A DNA stretch of 64,000 bases, from NCBI GenBank assembly GCA_037367405.1, contig JAZKJV010000152.1:310001-374000 (forward strand), given 5' to 3'. This document shows, one piece after another, positions 11,910 to 23,603 of this stretch. The notes below the pieces were generated by a model that had not been told where the DNA came from, searched no databases, and saw only the letters and a list, made by a program, of their open reading frames with translations. A program made the translations under genes and the position numbers. How positions within the stretch are numbered: position 1 is the first letter of the stretch; every line of letters begins with the position of its first letter. The DNA comes from Ottelia alismoides. Taxonomy: Eukaryota > Streptophyta > Magnoliopsida > Alismatales > Hydrocharitaceae.

Positions 11910-13137
11910 ACTCCTCTCTGCTGAGAAGAATCTCGCTCCGTCGAGATGGCATTGTGGTAGTTCTGAAGTATATCAGGGCGGAGTTGTTGAAGTTCATCCT
12001 CGTCAATCCATGTGCAATCGGTCAGAGGTCGTCCCTTCCATTTGACTAGATACCGTCGGAAGAGACCACATCTAGTCGTCATATCTCGGATGTCTGCAAT
12101 ATCTTCAATCTGATCGGCATCAGTCGCGGCTGGTGGTTGGCGCGTATCATCAGCGGGAACTGCTGGCGTGGTGGCATCTGTCTGTTCATCTCCATGATAT
12201 AAGAAGAGATCTGATACATTAAAGACTGGTGATGTCTGGACGTCTGGCGGCAGATCAAGTAAGTAAGCATTGGGCCCAATCTTCTTGAGGATTCGGAATG
12301 ACCCAATCTTTCGTACGCTCAATTTTTGGTGGACTCTCAAAGGAAACCTTCTTTTAGGTGGACCATCACTAATTCTCCAACTCTAAACTCGCTCTCTCTA
12401 CGGTGGAGGTTGGCTTGGGCTTGGTATTTCTGGGTCATGGTTTAGAGTTTGGGTCGGATTTCGGTATGGATATGGGTTAGGTGTTCGACCAGATTCTCAG
12501 CAGCTGCACTACTTCTCCCTTGCATGGTTGTGGGTGTTAGGTCTAGAAATTGGGTAAGTGGAAAGCCGTACACACTCTCAAATGGTGATTTTCCGGTGGA
12601 CCTATTAGTGGAACTGTTATACGCGAATTCAGCTTGGGGAAGAATTAGATCCCATTTGGATGGAGAGTCCCCTGCAAGACATCGCAATAAATTTCCTAAT
12701 GATCTGTTAACTACTTCGATTTGCCCATCAGTTTGTGTATGATAAGCAGTGCTGTATTGCAAACGAGTACCCAGACAAGACCAAAGCGTGCGCCAAAAAT
12801 GACTCAAAAACCTGGTATTACGATCCAAAGTGAAAGAACGAGGAACACCATGCAATCGAACGACATCACGAAAAAACAAATCAGCGACATGAGATGCATC
12901 TGAGATTTTTTTACATGCAATGAAATGTGTCATTTTAGAAAATCTGTCTACAACCACAAAAATAGAGTCAACTTTCCGTACCGTGAGGGGTAAACCTAGC
13001 ACAAAATCCATGGTGATGTCTTCCCAGGGTCGCAGAGGAATCAGTAGAGGTGTATACAACCCAATGTTCTGCCTATGGCCTTTGAATCTTTGACATGTTT
13101 GGCATTTTTGTACGAACTTTGTAACATCCTTTCGCAA
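11910..13137 (-). pseudogene. inverted copy: integrase and chromodomain
   Basis: The minus-strand frames carry integrase (KCQTCQRFKGHRQNIGLY, MDFVLGLP, HTQTDGQIEVVNRSL) and, after a break near 12350-12440, the chromodomain (FRRYLVKWKGRP, CTWIDEDELQ). Substitutions have damaged conserved core residues: SDRD became LDRN and HPQTDGQTE became HTQTDGQIE. This piece is more decayed at the catalytic core than its partner arm. Confidence 0.85.
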
Positions 13138-13236
13138 TTACGACCAATAAAATCGCTCTTAGAGAAGGGTCAAGGTTTTATCCCTTCCAAAGTGTCCAAC
13201 TAAGCCACCGTTATGTAGTTCTGAAATTAGATTCTC

Positions 13237-14196
13237 TCAAAGAGAAGTGGCAGCTGTCAGATTCTGTCCAGTATCAACACATTCGGCATAAACTTGTCCG
13301 AAGTCAGGATCAGTGGGGTAGAGATCCTTGAGTGTGTCAAATCCTGTTGTGCTGACGGTCATTGTGGTCAGGACAAGTGCTCGTCTGCTTAACGCGTCAG
13401 CCACGCGATTCAGGGTTCCAGCTTTGTGCTTGAGGTGGAACGTGTATTCTTGGAGGAAACTAACCCATTTGGCATGACGCTTGTTAAGGGTCTTCTGAGA
13501 GTTCAGATATCGTAAAGCTTCATGATCAGAATTAAGGACAAATTCACGCTGGATTAGATAGTGCCTCCAATGCTTGAGAGCTTGCACCACATCATAGAAT
13601 TCGACATCATATGTAGAGTACCGTGATCGTGCTTCGTTCAACTTTTCACTGTAGAAGGCTACAGGTCGCCCTTTTGACTCAGGACGGCACCAATCCCGAC
13701 ATGTGAGGCATCGCAATCGACTACAAAAACCTTAGTGAAGTCAGGAAGTGCCAAAACAAGGGCATGGGTCAATTGATGTTTTAGCTTTTGAAAGCTGGTT
13801 TCTGCTTCAAGAGTCCAAGCGGGTGCGCCTTTACGCGTGCAATCTACCAACGGAGCCGCACAAGTGCTAAAGTTCCGGATAAAGCGCCGGTAGAAAGAAG
13901 CCAATCCCAGAAAGCTGCGAATCTCAGTGAGGGTTTTGGGGACGGGCCAGCTCTGAATGGCCTGAATCTTGGAGGGGTCAACTTCAAGTCCATCGGCAGT
14001 GACAATGTATCCCAAGAAAAGGACCGTGTCAGACATGAAGGAACATTTCTTAAGGTGGACATACAATTGTTGGGCTCTCAAGGTTTCCAGGACTTGTCGT
14101 AAGTGGGATAAGTGGCCGTCTTTAGTCAAGCTGTAGATCAGTATGTCATCGAAGTACACAACCACAAACTTACCGATGAAGGGCCGTAATACATGA
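13237..14196 (-). pseudogene. inverted copy: RT C-terminal part and RNase H
   Basis: The minus strand encodes [17 protein letters not shown] through the RT thumb and RNase H ([19 protein letters not shown], then [12 protein letters not shown]). The same single-base loss that ends the left copy at VLSQKGDL is present here, so the break predates the separation of the arms. The open frame continues past 14197 only as unrelated residues. Confidence 0.87.
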
Positions 14197-14811
14197 CTCG
14201 CTAATAGAACTGCTTGTCTAGGAACGTTTTCTCGTTTGCATATCATATAGTATAAAATTTCAATTCTACGTTGCATCCCGTATGTAGAGCGCTAGGATAA
14301 CTGTAAGTCTTCTAAACTGGGCATGCATAATTGATTTCACTATTTGCATTGTATTTTCTCGACTCCCTTCCCTCTTGGTTTTTGAAATGTAGGTTAAAAG
14401 GAAATCGGGACTGATCGTTAGGCGTGCCTTGTTTGGTGGACTAATCAAGTGATAACCGAACTTAAAATCAGGACTGCTAATCAGAGTTGACAAAAAAACT
14501 GACTAAAACTAACACTTATTTTGGGAGAGCAAAACTCTCATTGTATGCTTGGCTATTGTGATTGTTGAGAGGTTAGGACGCATCCCTAGGATAGTGCCCA
14601 AAACCTACTTTTAAGACTTACGTAATTGGACTTATACATTGATTTATCACCTAATTAAAACTGAAAAGATAGACGGTCGGACTTTTGCGACCATCACTGT
14701 GTTGAGTAGGTGAACTCATGATTTGCTCTTGTGTTTGTTTGTTTTGTGCGTTATTCGGTGCACCTGCACACTTTCTTACTCGATCTGCTTCATTCTCCCA
14801 TCTCCCTTCCA

Positions 14812-15140
14812 AAATGTCAGAATATTGGTTTTCATATCCAAGTCACTCTTCTTCGACCATATTCCGATCATTTACACCCTCTTATTCCTCATCATACCCA
14901 CACCCCGACCGCGAAGTCATAACTTCAACTGACTTCTTTATTTCTTCGTCCTTCTCACCTGTCCCACATTCTTACATCCTTGACCCACATCCACCCTGGA
15001 TTGACTCAACATATTCTCGTCCGTTTGCTGGAATCAAGGAAAAAATCGAAGAGCAAGCGTTTGCTGAGATGAATGACTGGCAGAATCAGTTGCCCCGCGG
15101 ACATCATTCTCACCTCGAATTGGGACTGGACAACAATTGA
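14812..15140 (+). pseudogene. unrecognised ORF in the Athila/Tat-like element
   Basis: Short frame starting MSEYWFSYPSHSSS. It is rich in Ser, Pro and Tyr, then has an acidic helical segment, IKEKIEEQAFAEMNDW. The frame also extends upstream of this Met. Low-complexity N-termini of this sort occur before gag in Tat-group elements, but I recognise no gag core or zinc knuckle. Stops follow at once. It may be the remains of gag. Confidence 0.35.
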
Positions 15141-15824
15141 CCTATACGCATCCCGACTTAAACTCAGTGTACAACATGGTCGACCAGACAAACTGAATGG
15201 AGAGGCCTGCACTGCATGATTTTCCTGACTTGATTGACCTGAATAATCAAGCCCCACCTTGAGCAACCTTCATATCACCCATTTGGAGAGCCAACATATA
15301 CAAGGGATTGGACTCATGCGACCGATTTACAAACCCCCTGTCTACTGACTCCACCTTATGAGGCTCCGACCAACATCTGCCATACAGACGGGTCATACTC
15401 AACCCAGCATTACACGCCTGAGTCAAGGTGTGTTGAGTATAAGATCCCGAGTTCTCAGCAGTACCCTCCAGCTGAGTAGACTTCTCTCATGATGTGTCAT
15501 GAGAACTTATTGGAGGATGACATTTCTAGACCGATTAAGAGTCCATGTAGGAATGTGGATCATGGATTTCGCGGATTGAATCTTGAAAACCTGGAAGACA
15601 CCAGATTGACCACACGTCATGTACAACTGGAGCCCCTTCTACCTCCCTCTTATACTAACCACTTTTCCTCCAAACTTGAGTCTGTACATCTCTTATTCCT
15701 CCTTCAACTATCAAAAAGACCAAAAAAATTGAAAAACCAGAAAATACCATAAAAATTGAAAAAGGAAAAAATCTAAAAAAATTGGATCCTGCAGTTAGGG
15801 AAGCACTTGATAGACAATTGATTT

Positions 15825-16649
15825 TTGAGCTTTCCCTTAATAATGAGTATTGAACACTTTCCCGACCTTAAAAGATTTGTGAGAAGTAAATTGATGCCTA
15901 AAAGGTCGGGAAATAAGAGGACAAGGACCGAGAAACATGTAGTGTGTATGGCCACCTCTTTGGTGATAGGGAGAAAAATCAAGAGGCATAGAGTGAAGCG
16001 GTTGCCTAGGTTTGATTGTAAAATCAAAGATACCACCTTCACCCATGCAAGAATCGATGATGACTAGCCGATTAATATCCTCCCGATATCCGTGTTTGCC
16101 AAGCTCAAACTCGGATCTGCCAACAAGTCAAGAGAGATCGTTCAGTTGGCTGATCGGTCCATCAAACGGTCGAGAGGAACTATTTCAGTTATCATTACTT
16201 TCCAAGGTGCTCTACTACAGGTAGACTTTACGATCATCGACATTAAGCATCGAGGAGAGTTCACACATTCTTCGATCATTCTCGGGAAGCCGTTCTTAGC
16301 CTTGGTTAAGGCAACTATAGATTGCGAGACTCGGGATATCGATTTCACTGCATTGGGAGCACTCCGACCTTACCCAATCTTTGAGGACACACGATATCCT
16401 AAGGTAACCCGTAAAGTCGCATACAGCCGTGACCTCCGAGAGACAGTTGAGTCCGTCTCTATACTACACCTGAGATACCGACTGTCCAGACGACCATTGG
16501 TTCAGAGACTCCCTACACCTCCACACCGCCTACTGCTTGCATCACCACCACCGTGCACTTCTACAGAGGACTCACAACCAGAAGCTGTCCCTGAGTCGGA
16601 CACGATCATTTCTGATTTCCCTGATTTTTTAGATGATCCGACGGTATGA
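15825..16649 (+). pseudogene. Athila/Tat-type aspartic protease relic
   Basis: Two overlapping frames cover a retropepsin-like domain. IVQLADRSIKRSRGTI, VDFTIIDI and SIILGKPFLALVKATIDC match the plant retroviral-like protease pattern (LQLADRS, VDF, LGRPFL, A-ID). The upstream catalytic segment lies near 16020-16090 and is broken by a frame change. The 3' part is a Pro/Ser/Thr-rich tail. No pol follows. Confidence 0.6.
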
Positions 16650-17216
16650 ACTGATAAATGTCAAGCCAATTGAGAACACCGTACCATACCAGAGACGTGT
16701 GCTGACCCTGCAAGAGTATTACAATGCATATGGTGACTCATATGATGATGAACCTTTGGTCAGTACCTCACACACACCACATCCAGGACATACACCAAAA
16801 GAGACAAATGGGACCAAATTGATCAATCTTGATAAATCGGTTGCTCCATCCTCTAGTCGGTCATCTGGTAATAAGAAGAGTATTGATTTCTCGAGGTGTT
16901 CCCTCGAACTCCTCAAGATGTATCACTCTCCTCTTCCTCTTGATGCTTCAGGTTCTATAAAACCACCAGCTAAGAAAGTTACCTTCAGAGAAAGAATTTT
17001 CTGAGGAGTTCTCATCAGGTTCGGATGAGGTGATTTAAATGAGTGAGCTCAGTTCGGCTGTTCTGAAGTCATATTTGAGCAAACAACCGTGTGTCGACCC
17101 TCGTTGGACGTTCCCTACCCCTCACTATTATTCCTCTGAGGACGATTCTGACAGCGACACATGTGCATACTACCCACCCCCTCACTCCCGCAAGAAGGTC
17201 CGTCACAAACCTTCTT
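16633..17216 (+). pseudogene. unrecognised third frame of the Athila/Tat-like element
   Basis: A frame starting MIRRYELINVKPIE ends RKKVRHKPS after at least one frame change near 17003. It includes PAKKVTFRERIF and an acidic stretch SSEDDSDSD. I do not recognise a domain. Its place after the protease, where RT would be in an autonomous element, suggests element-specific or degenerate sequence. Confidence 0.3.
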
Positions 17217-17330
17217 GATCTTTGTATATTCTCATTCCTCCTTGTATAGTTTTTCTTTCTTTTATTTCCCTCCATCCCCCATGATTCGCATCACTCACCC
17301 CAGTTTTATATCGTTTTTATTTTGTGGCTA

Positions 17331-17635
17331 TACTTAGGATGATTAGATCCTAAGTATAGGGGGGTGAGTGACCCGATTCGCTCCGTCTATTCTTTTTATT
17401 TTCTTTTTGTATATTCTTTCCCATTCTCATCGATCCCCCATTCTTGTGTTCTTTTCAGTACTTAGGCTGACCAGAGCCTAAGTATAGGGGAGGCGATGCC
17501 CGTTGTGTAATATCCACACTCTTATATTCTTTTTCACTTCTATTCTTTTCACCCACTTATATTAGTACAAGCTATGGCTTTTTGTTACCTAGTGCCATGA
17601 GGACATAACACATGCTAAGTATAGGGGGGTTTGTA
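17331..17635 (+). repeat. reiterated TAAGTATAGGGG purine-tract-like motifs
   Basis: TAAGTATAGGGG-type tracts occur at about 17353, 17480 and 17614, with a fourth at about 19229 just before the LTR. The first two are preceded by CTTAGG and followed by CCTAAG, making small inverted repeats. The last copy is the functional-looking polypurine tract, so the internal ones look like duplicated tracts. Confidence 0.7.
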
Positions 17636-17639
17636 TATA

Positions 17640-19242
17640 TTACATATATACTTTACCTATAGCTCGTACTTTGACTTGTTTGTAATTAAAATAAGGGGTT
17701 ATGGGTAAATTGTTGTAAATAAGAGGTATAACAAAAAAATAAAAAAAACTTTTCAAAAAAACATTTTCAAAAATATTTTCTCTTATTAAAAAAACTTTTC
17801 AAAAAAATCTCTTTATTCTAAAAAAAACTTTCAATTTTTTTCTTAAAAAATGTGCGTCCTTTCTTATTTACCTTTCTTAAAAATTTTTGAAAAAAAAATA
17901 AAATTCTTTTTCCAAAAAAACTTTTTTCCTTCTTTTTCCTTTCTTTTTTCAAAAAAAATAATAAAAATCAAAATAAAAAAAACTAACTAATAAGTTAGTT
18001 TATTCCCTGACACTTTCACATTAACACAAGACTTGTGATGTTCAAGAACACTTGGTTTATGAGGTCTTGAGATTTTAAGTTAACCAACCTTAGTCATTAG
18101 GGTCTTTGACTTAATTATTCACATTTTCCTAGTTTGAAAGATTTGTATGCTATATTGCATGCTTAGTCTCTACCTTAAGAATATGATCAACACCTCACAT
18201 ACACGACTGCAATTATGATGAGATGAGTTGAAATTTCACTTGACGAACTGGGATGAGGGTTTTAAGTTTGGACATGATTTAATGATGCTCGAGGATGGGA
18301 TAAAATCAATGAAGGCTTCATGAAACTTGAGTGTCAGCACCTTTAGCCAGTATGAGAACATGGTTCTTGTACTATCTCTTGACATTTACCTAAGTACCAG
18401 GGTGTGGTAAAATAAAAAATGTTGATCAGTGTGCTCCAACTTTGGTAAAGCAGTGGAGCTAGCCAAAATCATAAAGCAAAGAAAGAAAGAAATGTTGAAA
18501 GAAAAGCTCTCACCATACAAGTCAAATATCAAAAGAGCTTCCACCAAAGGCGAGCGCTCCCAACCATTTTAAAGTGTCCACTTGGACCATCGGCTATTTA
18601 GGACCAGGAGTCGGGCTTACACCAAAAAAGGGCTCTGCATCGTAAATGCTACAAGTCTGGGTGTAGAAGGTATGATAGGTACTCAAAAAAGGCACACGCT
18701 GATGTACTCTCAGGAAATTAAGTGCAGACGACTCCAACTTCTCTTGACGGATGCACTGATCAACACCAAAAATATGCGTTGAGTAATAAAACACTTGAGA
18801 GGATCCTTGTTCCAATGAGAGGGAGAGAAGAAATGACACAATCCTATGCCCTCCATCAACTGGCTATCGTCTACACTTTCAAGTCTGACAGCTAAAGAGA
18901 AGGTTGATTGGATGCAAGAAATGGTTTATTCCTAGTGTTGAAGATTGGGTTCTTAGGAGAGTCTTATGGACTGGAACGTTGGGTGACGTTGCGACTCTAC
19001 TCTTGTAACTGTAGACCACACTTAATGTCATATCCCTATTATATATGTATACAGAGAGTCTTATGATTAGGGAAATTGGATACCTTTTGACTAGAGCTTG
19101 GTTCAGCTTATAATTTTAGGATATCTAAAACCAAGAGTTCTTGAACGGATCAAGTCTTGTATTCACATGCACAATCAGGGGTTATTCCAACTTATTCATT
19201 CTTTATTTGCTCGAGGACTAGCAAAGTTTAAGTATAGGGGGG
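17640..19242 (+). other. non-coding 3' interior of the Athila/Tat-like element
   Basis: AT-rich with long A and T runs (17720-17990), then unique-looking sequence. It ends in the lineage-typical GCTCGAGGACTAGCAAAG phrase and purine tract. Short ORFs here show no family features. Confidence 0.6.
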
Positions 19243-22200
19243 TGATGAATCCACGATTCATCATCTCAATATATTAATCTTAGCAAAAGCCCTTAGTAAA
19301 ATCTCAAATAAATATCCATAAAATCAATAAATTAACAAAATATCTCTTGTAAATAAAACATACTAATTATTCTATATTATATTGTACAAAATAAATTAAA
19401 AATAAAAAACTGCAAAATAAAGAAGTTTTTTACCTGTAAGCAGCCTAAAACTTTATGTATTTTTAATAAGTTCATTTCAACTCCTTTTTGACTAATTCTT
19501 TCTCTAACTTGTTTATAAAAATATATACAAAAATAAAAAATATAAAATAAATTTCACCTCAAATAAATGCTCCTACATCCCAAAGAGAAAAAGCCGTAAA
19601 TTCCAACTTCCCAGCCAAATTCCTGCTCCGTTTGAACTCCAAATTCACCAAACTCACTTTTAAAGTTTAAGTTAGAAAATTATCTATCTAATGAAAATGG
19701 TTTCATTAAAATTGGAGCTCGTTTGCAAAATATGAGTTTTGGGACCTCGGTGTACATTGTATATATTTTACATTTTTTTATTTTCCCATTTTTTATTTCC
19801 TTTTTCTTAATCACTAAAAATCCAGAAAAAACCATTTTTGTGTTGTATTTTATCTCTAGTATTTTATTTTATTTTTATGATGTAAATATCTTTTATTAAA
19901 AATACAAGCAAAAAAAATTAAAATTAGAAAAGTAAAAAAATGTACGTATTGTGGGCTTACTTTTGTTAATTCTCCAGAATCTCCACTCTTTTTCTTCTTT
20001 TTATTTTATTGTATTTTAGTAGCCAACTTTTTCTCTTTTATTTCCTTTTATTTTCCCCCTTTCTCTACACTAACTTCCCTCTTCTTTTCATTCTACCACC
20101 AACTCCCATTCCACCCCACATTCTTCATCTAACCTCCATTCAACTCCACCAATAATCTAACCTTCCATTCAACTCCACCACATTTCTAACCTTTGTTTCT
20201 CTTCTTCTTTGTATTCATCTCCACATCCATATTATTTCGCATCCGCCATTCTAATAGAAAAAGGAGAGAGCTCATCGAGGTCGATCGGTGACATCGTTCC
20301 ACCCCGATACGAAGCGACGACCTCCTTTCAGACGAGATCCGCAGAGCTCCGCTCCACGTCACGAGTTCCCCATCGAGCTCGCGTAGTTTCTACGATTTTA
20401 TTTCACCAATCGAATCGAGGCGACGACAGGAGTCCAGCATAGCTGCTCCGCAAATTCCGCGAGTTTCAGGTAAGTATTTCCTCTCATATCCCTTGTTATT
20501 TTATTTTATCTAACATTTTTTTCTTTTCTTTTTTCATCACATCATACAATTATCACCCTTCACTTATTTACTTTGTTATCACATCACTACCATCTTCATC
20601 TTCTTCATCATTTCCCCTCTATTTTTTTCCTTTTGTATATATTCACATTTGTTCCCTATTTAAAGAAAACTAAAAAAACTAAAAAGTCTAAATCACAAAA
20701 AAATCACAGCAAAAAAAGGGGTTGGATCATCACTGCCAGCCCCTTCCTCCTCTACCGTCGGCGACCGCCACCCCCACTGCTACTACCGCCACCACAACCC
20801 CCCCTGCACGGCCGCGCCGCCTCCTCGTCGGCCTTCCGCTACCCCCGCTGCAACACCGACCACCACCAGCGGCAGCCTCCTCGCCATCCACAACCACCTG
20901 CGACTGATCGCCTACCCCCTTGCTACTCGCCAGCTGTGCCATTCTCCGCCGCTCCTCCAAGCGCCGCTCCGTTGGGCCGCGCCGCTCCGCGGCCGCAACC
21001 TCCAGCACAACCGCCCTCCCGCGGCGTCGATCGCCTCCCTCCTCCCTTCTGAGCAGTTGCCCCGCCTGCCTGAAGCTGCACCTGCTCCGCGCGGCCCCGT
21101 GGTCCTCGTCGAGCTCCACAACCTCCACGCGGGAGGGGCCGCCCGCCCATCGCCAAGCGGCGCTGCCCGCTTGCGACCGCCACCCCCTCCCCAAGCATAG
21201 AGCCTCCTGCGTCGAGAAGAAGGTTGTACTTTTTCTTTTCTTTTTCTTTTCTTTTTCTTTTTTTTTTAAATTTGCATATTTCATCCTACATGTTTTATAA
21301 ATTCTAATAGAGTCCCTATACATATTTCGCATTGTAATTTTAGTTCCTGAATTTGCACGGACTTCCTTGTGTTTGCATATCAATTTGGACCTCAATTTGC
21401 ATCATTTATTTGAATGAAAAATGTCACAATGCTTAGCAACTAATTTTCTACCATCTGGATATTTATTTAGATTTTTTTGAGCTCTTGTTAATTAATTAAA
21501 ATTGTTTAAGTGAAGTATTACATATTTTACCCAGTCTGTGGTCTTAAATTTATATTTTACTCACAGTTGCTCTAAAAATTCCACAAAAAATTCTTAAAAA
21601 ATCAGAAACGATGCCTTGCAACATTATTTAATTGCTGTCCAAATTTCATCTTAATTGGATTTGTCCTGTGCCTTAAATAAATTGTAGAGTGATTTTAGTA
21701 ATTGATTTTTATTTAATTCCACAGACCTTATTTTTGCGAAATTTCAACTCTCGTGGATTGCTCATATAAATGCCTTTTTGAGATAATTCGCTCTCTGGAT
21801 GAATTGACATTGTGGTTTTATTATAAGTTAATTACTCACTGTCACTTTGTTTTCATAAAAAAATTCATTTTTTGTCACAAAAATCAAAAAAATTACTGTA
21901 GCATCCTTGCATAATGTTTTAATTTCATTTTCATAATTTTTGCATTCTGTTTGCGTGAAAAATTGCGAAAAAACCCATAAAAGTGTGTATTTTTCATTGT
22001 TCCATTTTAACCTCTAAAATTCCAAAAAAATATATTTCGTATTCATCACTGGATTAGGATTGTAGGAAAAATATTAGGCTAAATCTGATTAATTTCGCAT
22101 TAAAATTAATTTGGCCTTGTAGCTTGTTTTCTTATTGTCTTAATTCATCCGCATTTGCATTTTCATTTGTTTTTGTATTAAAAAAATTTAAAAAATACCA

Positions 22201-22460
22201 TTTGAAAACCTAGACCTAAGTTTTTGAATTAATCCGACGTTGTTCCTTTGCCTCCTTATGTTCGACCCCCGGACTTGCCCGAGATATAAATTAAAGCCGA
22301 GACACTCTTCATGGAGATCCTTTCTCGGTTCTGAACGATCCGCTAAGTACACGTAGTACAACGAGTGCAAATTAAACAACGTGCCCAGCGGAACGATCAG
22401 TTGCATAGGACTATACGTGCTACTAAACCTAATTATGTCAGTGTAGACCAAGGACTATCT
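19243..22460 (+). repeat. long 3' LTR of the Athila/Tat-like element
   Basis: It begins TGATGAATCCACGATTCATCA right after the purine tract. The first kilobase is AT-rich. A GC-rich block at 20240-20470 ends in a strong donor-like CAG|GTAAGT (20469), a CCG/GCC-rich block lies at 20730-21200, and AT-rich sequence follows. LTRs of about 3 kb occur in some Tat-group elements. The true right end is not visible because no partner LTR is present. ORFs in the GC-rich part are low complexity and I do not call them genes. Confidence 0.5.
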
Positions 22461-22490
22461 TGTCTACAACCCTAGTTTTCTCCAGTTAAA

Positions 22491-23391
22491 ATGTCAGAAA
22501 GCAAGATCGAGATCTCCACTACAGGCGCCTTCAAAGGTCCTTCCGCCTATTGTGAAGATGGATGGATCCAACTATGAGTTATGGACCATGCAGTTCATGA
22601 GCCTATTGAAGTTGATGGGTAAGAAACATATTCTTACCGAGGATGAGCCAGAGGAGAAAACAAGGTTGTATGCCTCATGGGAGGCTGATGACTCATATGC
22701 TCAGGTCTGGTTGTTTGGTACTCTGATTCCAGACATTGCTAATGATGTCTTGCATCAACCTACTGCCAAATTCATGTGGGACATTCTTGTTGCCACGTAT
22801 TCATAGGCCAAGAATGAGACAAAAATCCTACAGCTCCAGCATGACATCTTCACGATAAAGAAGAATAGTCGACCCCTGCATGCTCGCTACACTGCATTGA
22901 GGGGAATGTTTGAGAGGTTCCACAGTTTCATGCCTCTCACGACTACTGTAGAACTGTTGAAGACATATCGGAATGCTACGATGGCGGGAGTCTTTCTAGC
23001 TTCTCTTGACTCAAAGTATGAGGCGACTTCTTCTCAGATTCTGGTAGATGCTACCATTCCTCTCATGGAGGAGGCCTTTCGGCGATTGAGCCGAATCAAC
23101 ATCTCAAGCCCTAGAGCCTCAAAAAAAAACATCTCAAGCCCTACTACTGTGCCAATTCTTCTGCTATGGCAGTCTCTAGAGGAAGAGGCAATTCATCTCA
23201 TTTTCGTGGACGAGGACCACGTGGTAGGGTTGGCTGTGATCGTGGATTACAGTGCACTTATTGTCGTCGGATTGGTCATACAGAAGACACATGCTACTCT
23301 AAGCTTGGTTTCCCAGCATCTGCCTGTGCAGCAGAACAGATCCAGCATCATAGTGCTACGCCATCGTCAGATCCACGATATGATGACCTAG
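22491..23391 (+). pseudogene. copia A gag
   Basis: It starts MSESKIEISTTG, shifts frame, then continues MDGSNYELWTMQFMSLLK, the N-terminal gag signature of copia elements. A stop (TAG) at about 22804 interrupts TYS-AKNETKILQLQHD. The rest reads RYTALRGMFERFHSFMP and FLASLDSKYEATSSQIL. A short insertion-like repeat of ISSPRASKK/ISSPTT lies near 23100. Function would be capsid formation. Confidence 0.82.
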
Positions 23392-23603
23392 TGTCTCGTC
23401 TACGTGATATCATGCCACCAGCTAGTACTCCACCTGTTTCAGAGAGCAGCTTGGACATTGCTGCTACTGCAGAAGCTAGTTCCTCAGATAGTGCTCATAC
23501 TTCTACTTTCTATCAGGGTTCACGTACCTCAGAATGGATTGTAGATTCAGGTGCTACACATCACTTTGTGGAGATAGACACCAACTCACAATCCTACAGG
23601 TAA
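23166..23603 (+). pseudogene. copia A zinc knuckle and protease start
   Basis: The frame has the Gag zinc knuckle CTYCRRIGHTEDTC and then the copia protease active site EWIVDSGATHHFVE near 23530. It ends at 23603 where a frame change moves the coding to the next frame. Confidence 0.82.

Larger units (their letters stand above)
8170..14197. repeat. large imperfect palindrome of chromovirus sequence
   Basis: The left arm (about 8170-11152) runs from RT to mid-LTR. It is repeated in inverted order at 11269-14197. Only about 116 bp (11153-11268) of unpaired LTR sequence lies at the centre. The arms differ by scattered substitutions and by a deletion of about 58 bp in the right arm within the RNase H to integrase linker, so they are not one sequence duplicated by the assembler. 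Confidence 0.88.
11269..14197 (-). mobile_element. inverted partial chromovirus copy
   Basis: Read on the minus strand it contains RT (from the FIGKF-VVYFDD region), RNase H, integrase, chromodomain and part of a 3' LTR. It has no gag, no protease, no 5' LTR and no outer LTR end. The homology stops at 14197 inside RT. Both its LTR and that of the left copy are cut at the shared centre. An inverted duplication explains this better than a second ordinary insertion. Confidence 0.85.
14198..22460 (+). mobile_element. Athila/Tat-lineage non-autonomous Ty3 element (K), 5' end missing
   Basis: Degenerate + strand LTR element. Its 3' end has the signature of Athila/Tat elements: a TTGCTCGAGGACTAGCAAAG phrase, then the purine tract AAGTATAGGGGGGTGA, then an LTR starting TGATGAATCC at 19243. 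The interior carries a protease-like frame and two other fragments, but no RT, RNase H or integrase, so it is a LARD-like or internally deleted copy. No 5' LTR or primer site is seen. The left border is the palindrome end and the right border is set only by the start of copia coding sequence. Confidence 0.65.

Noticed and set aside
20573..21395. Long ORFs on both strands in the CCG-rich block
   Set aside because: Low-complexity Pro/Arg/Ala/Ser composition in overlapping frames on both strands within an LTR; compositional and not genic.
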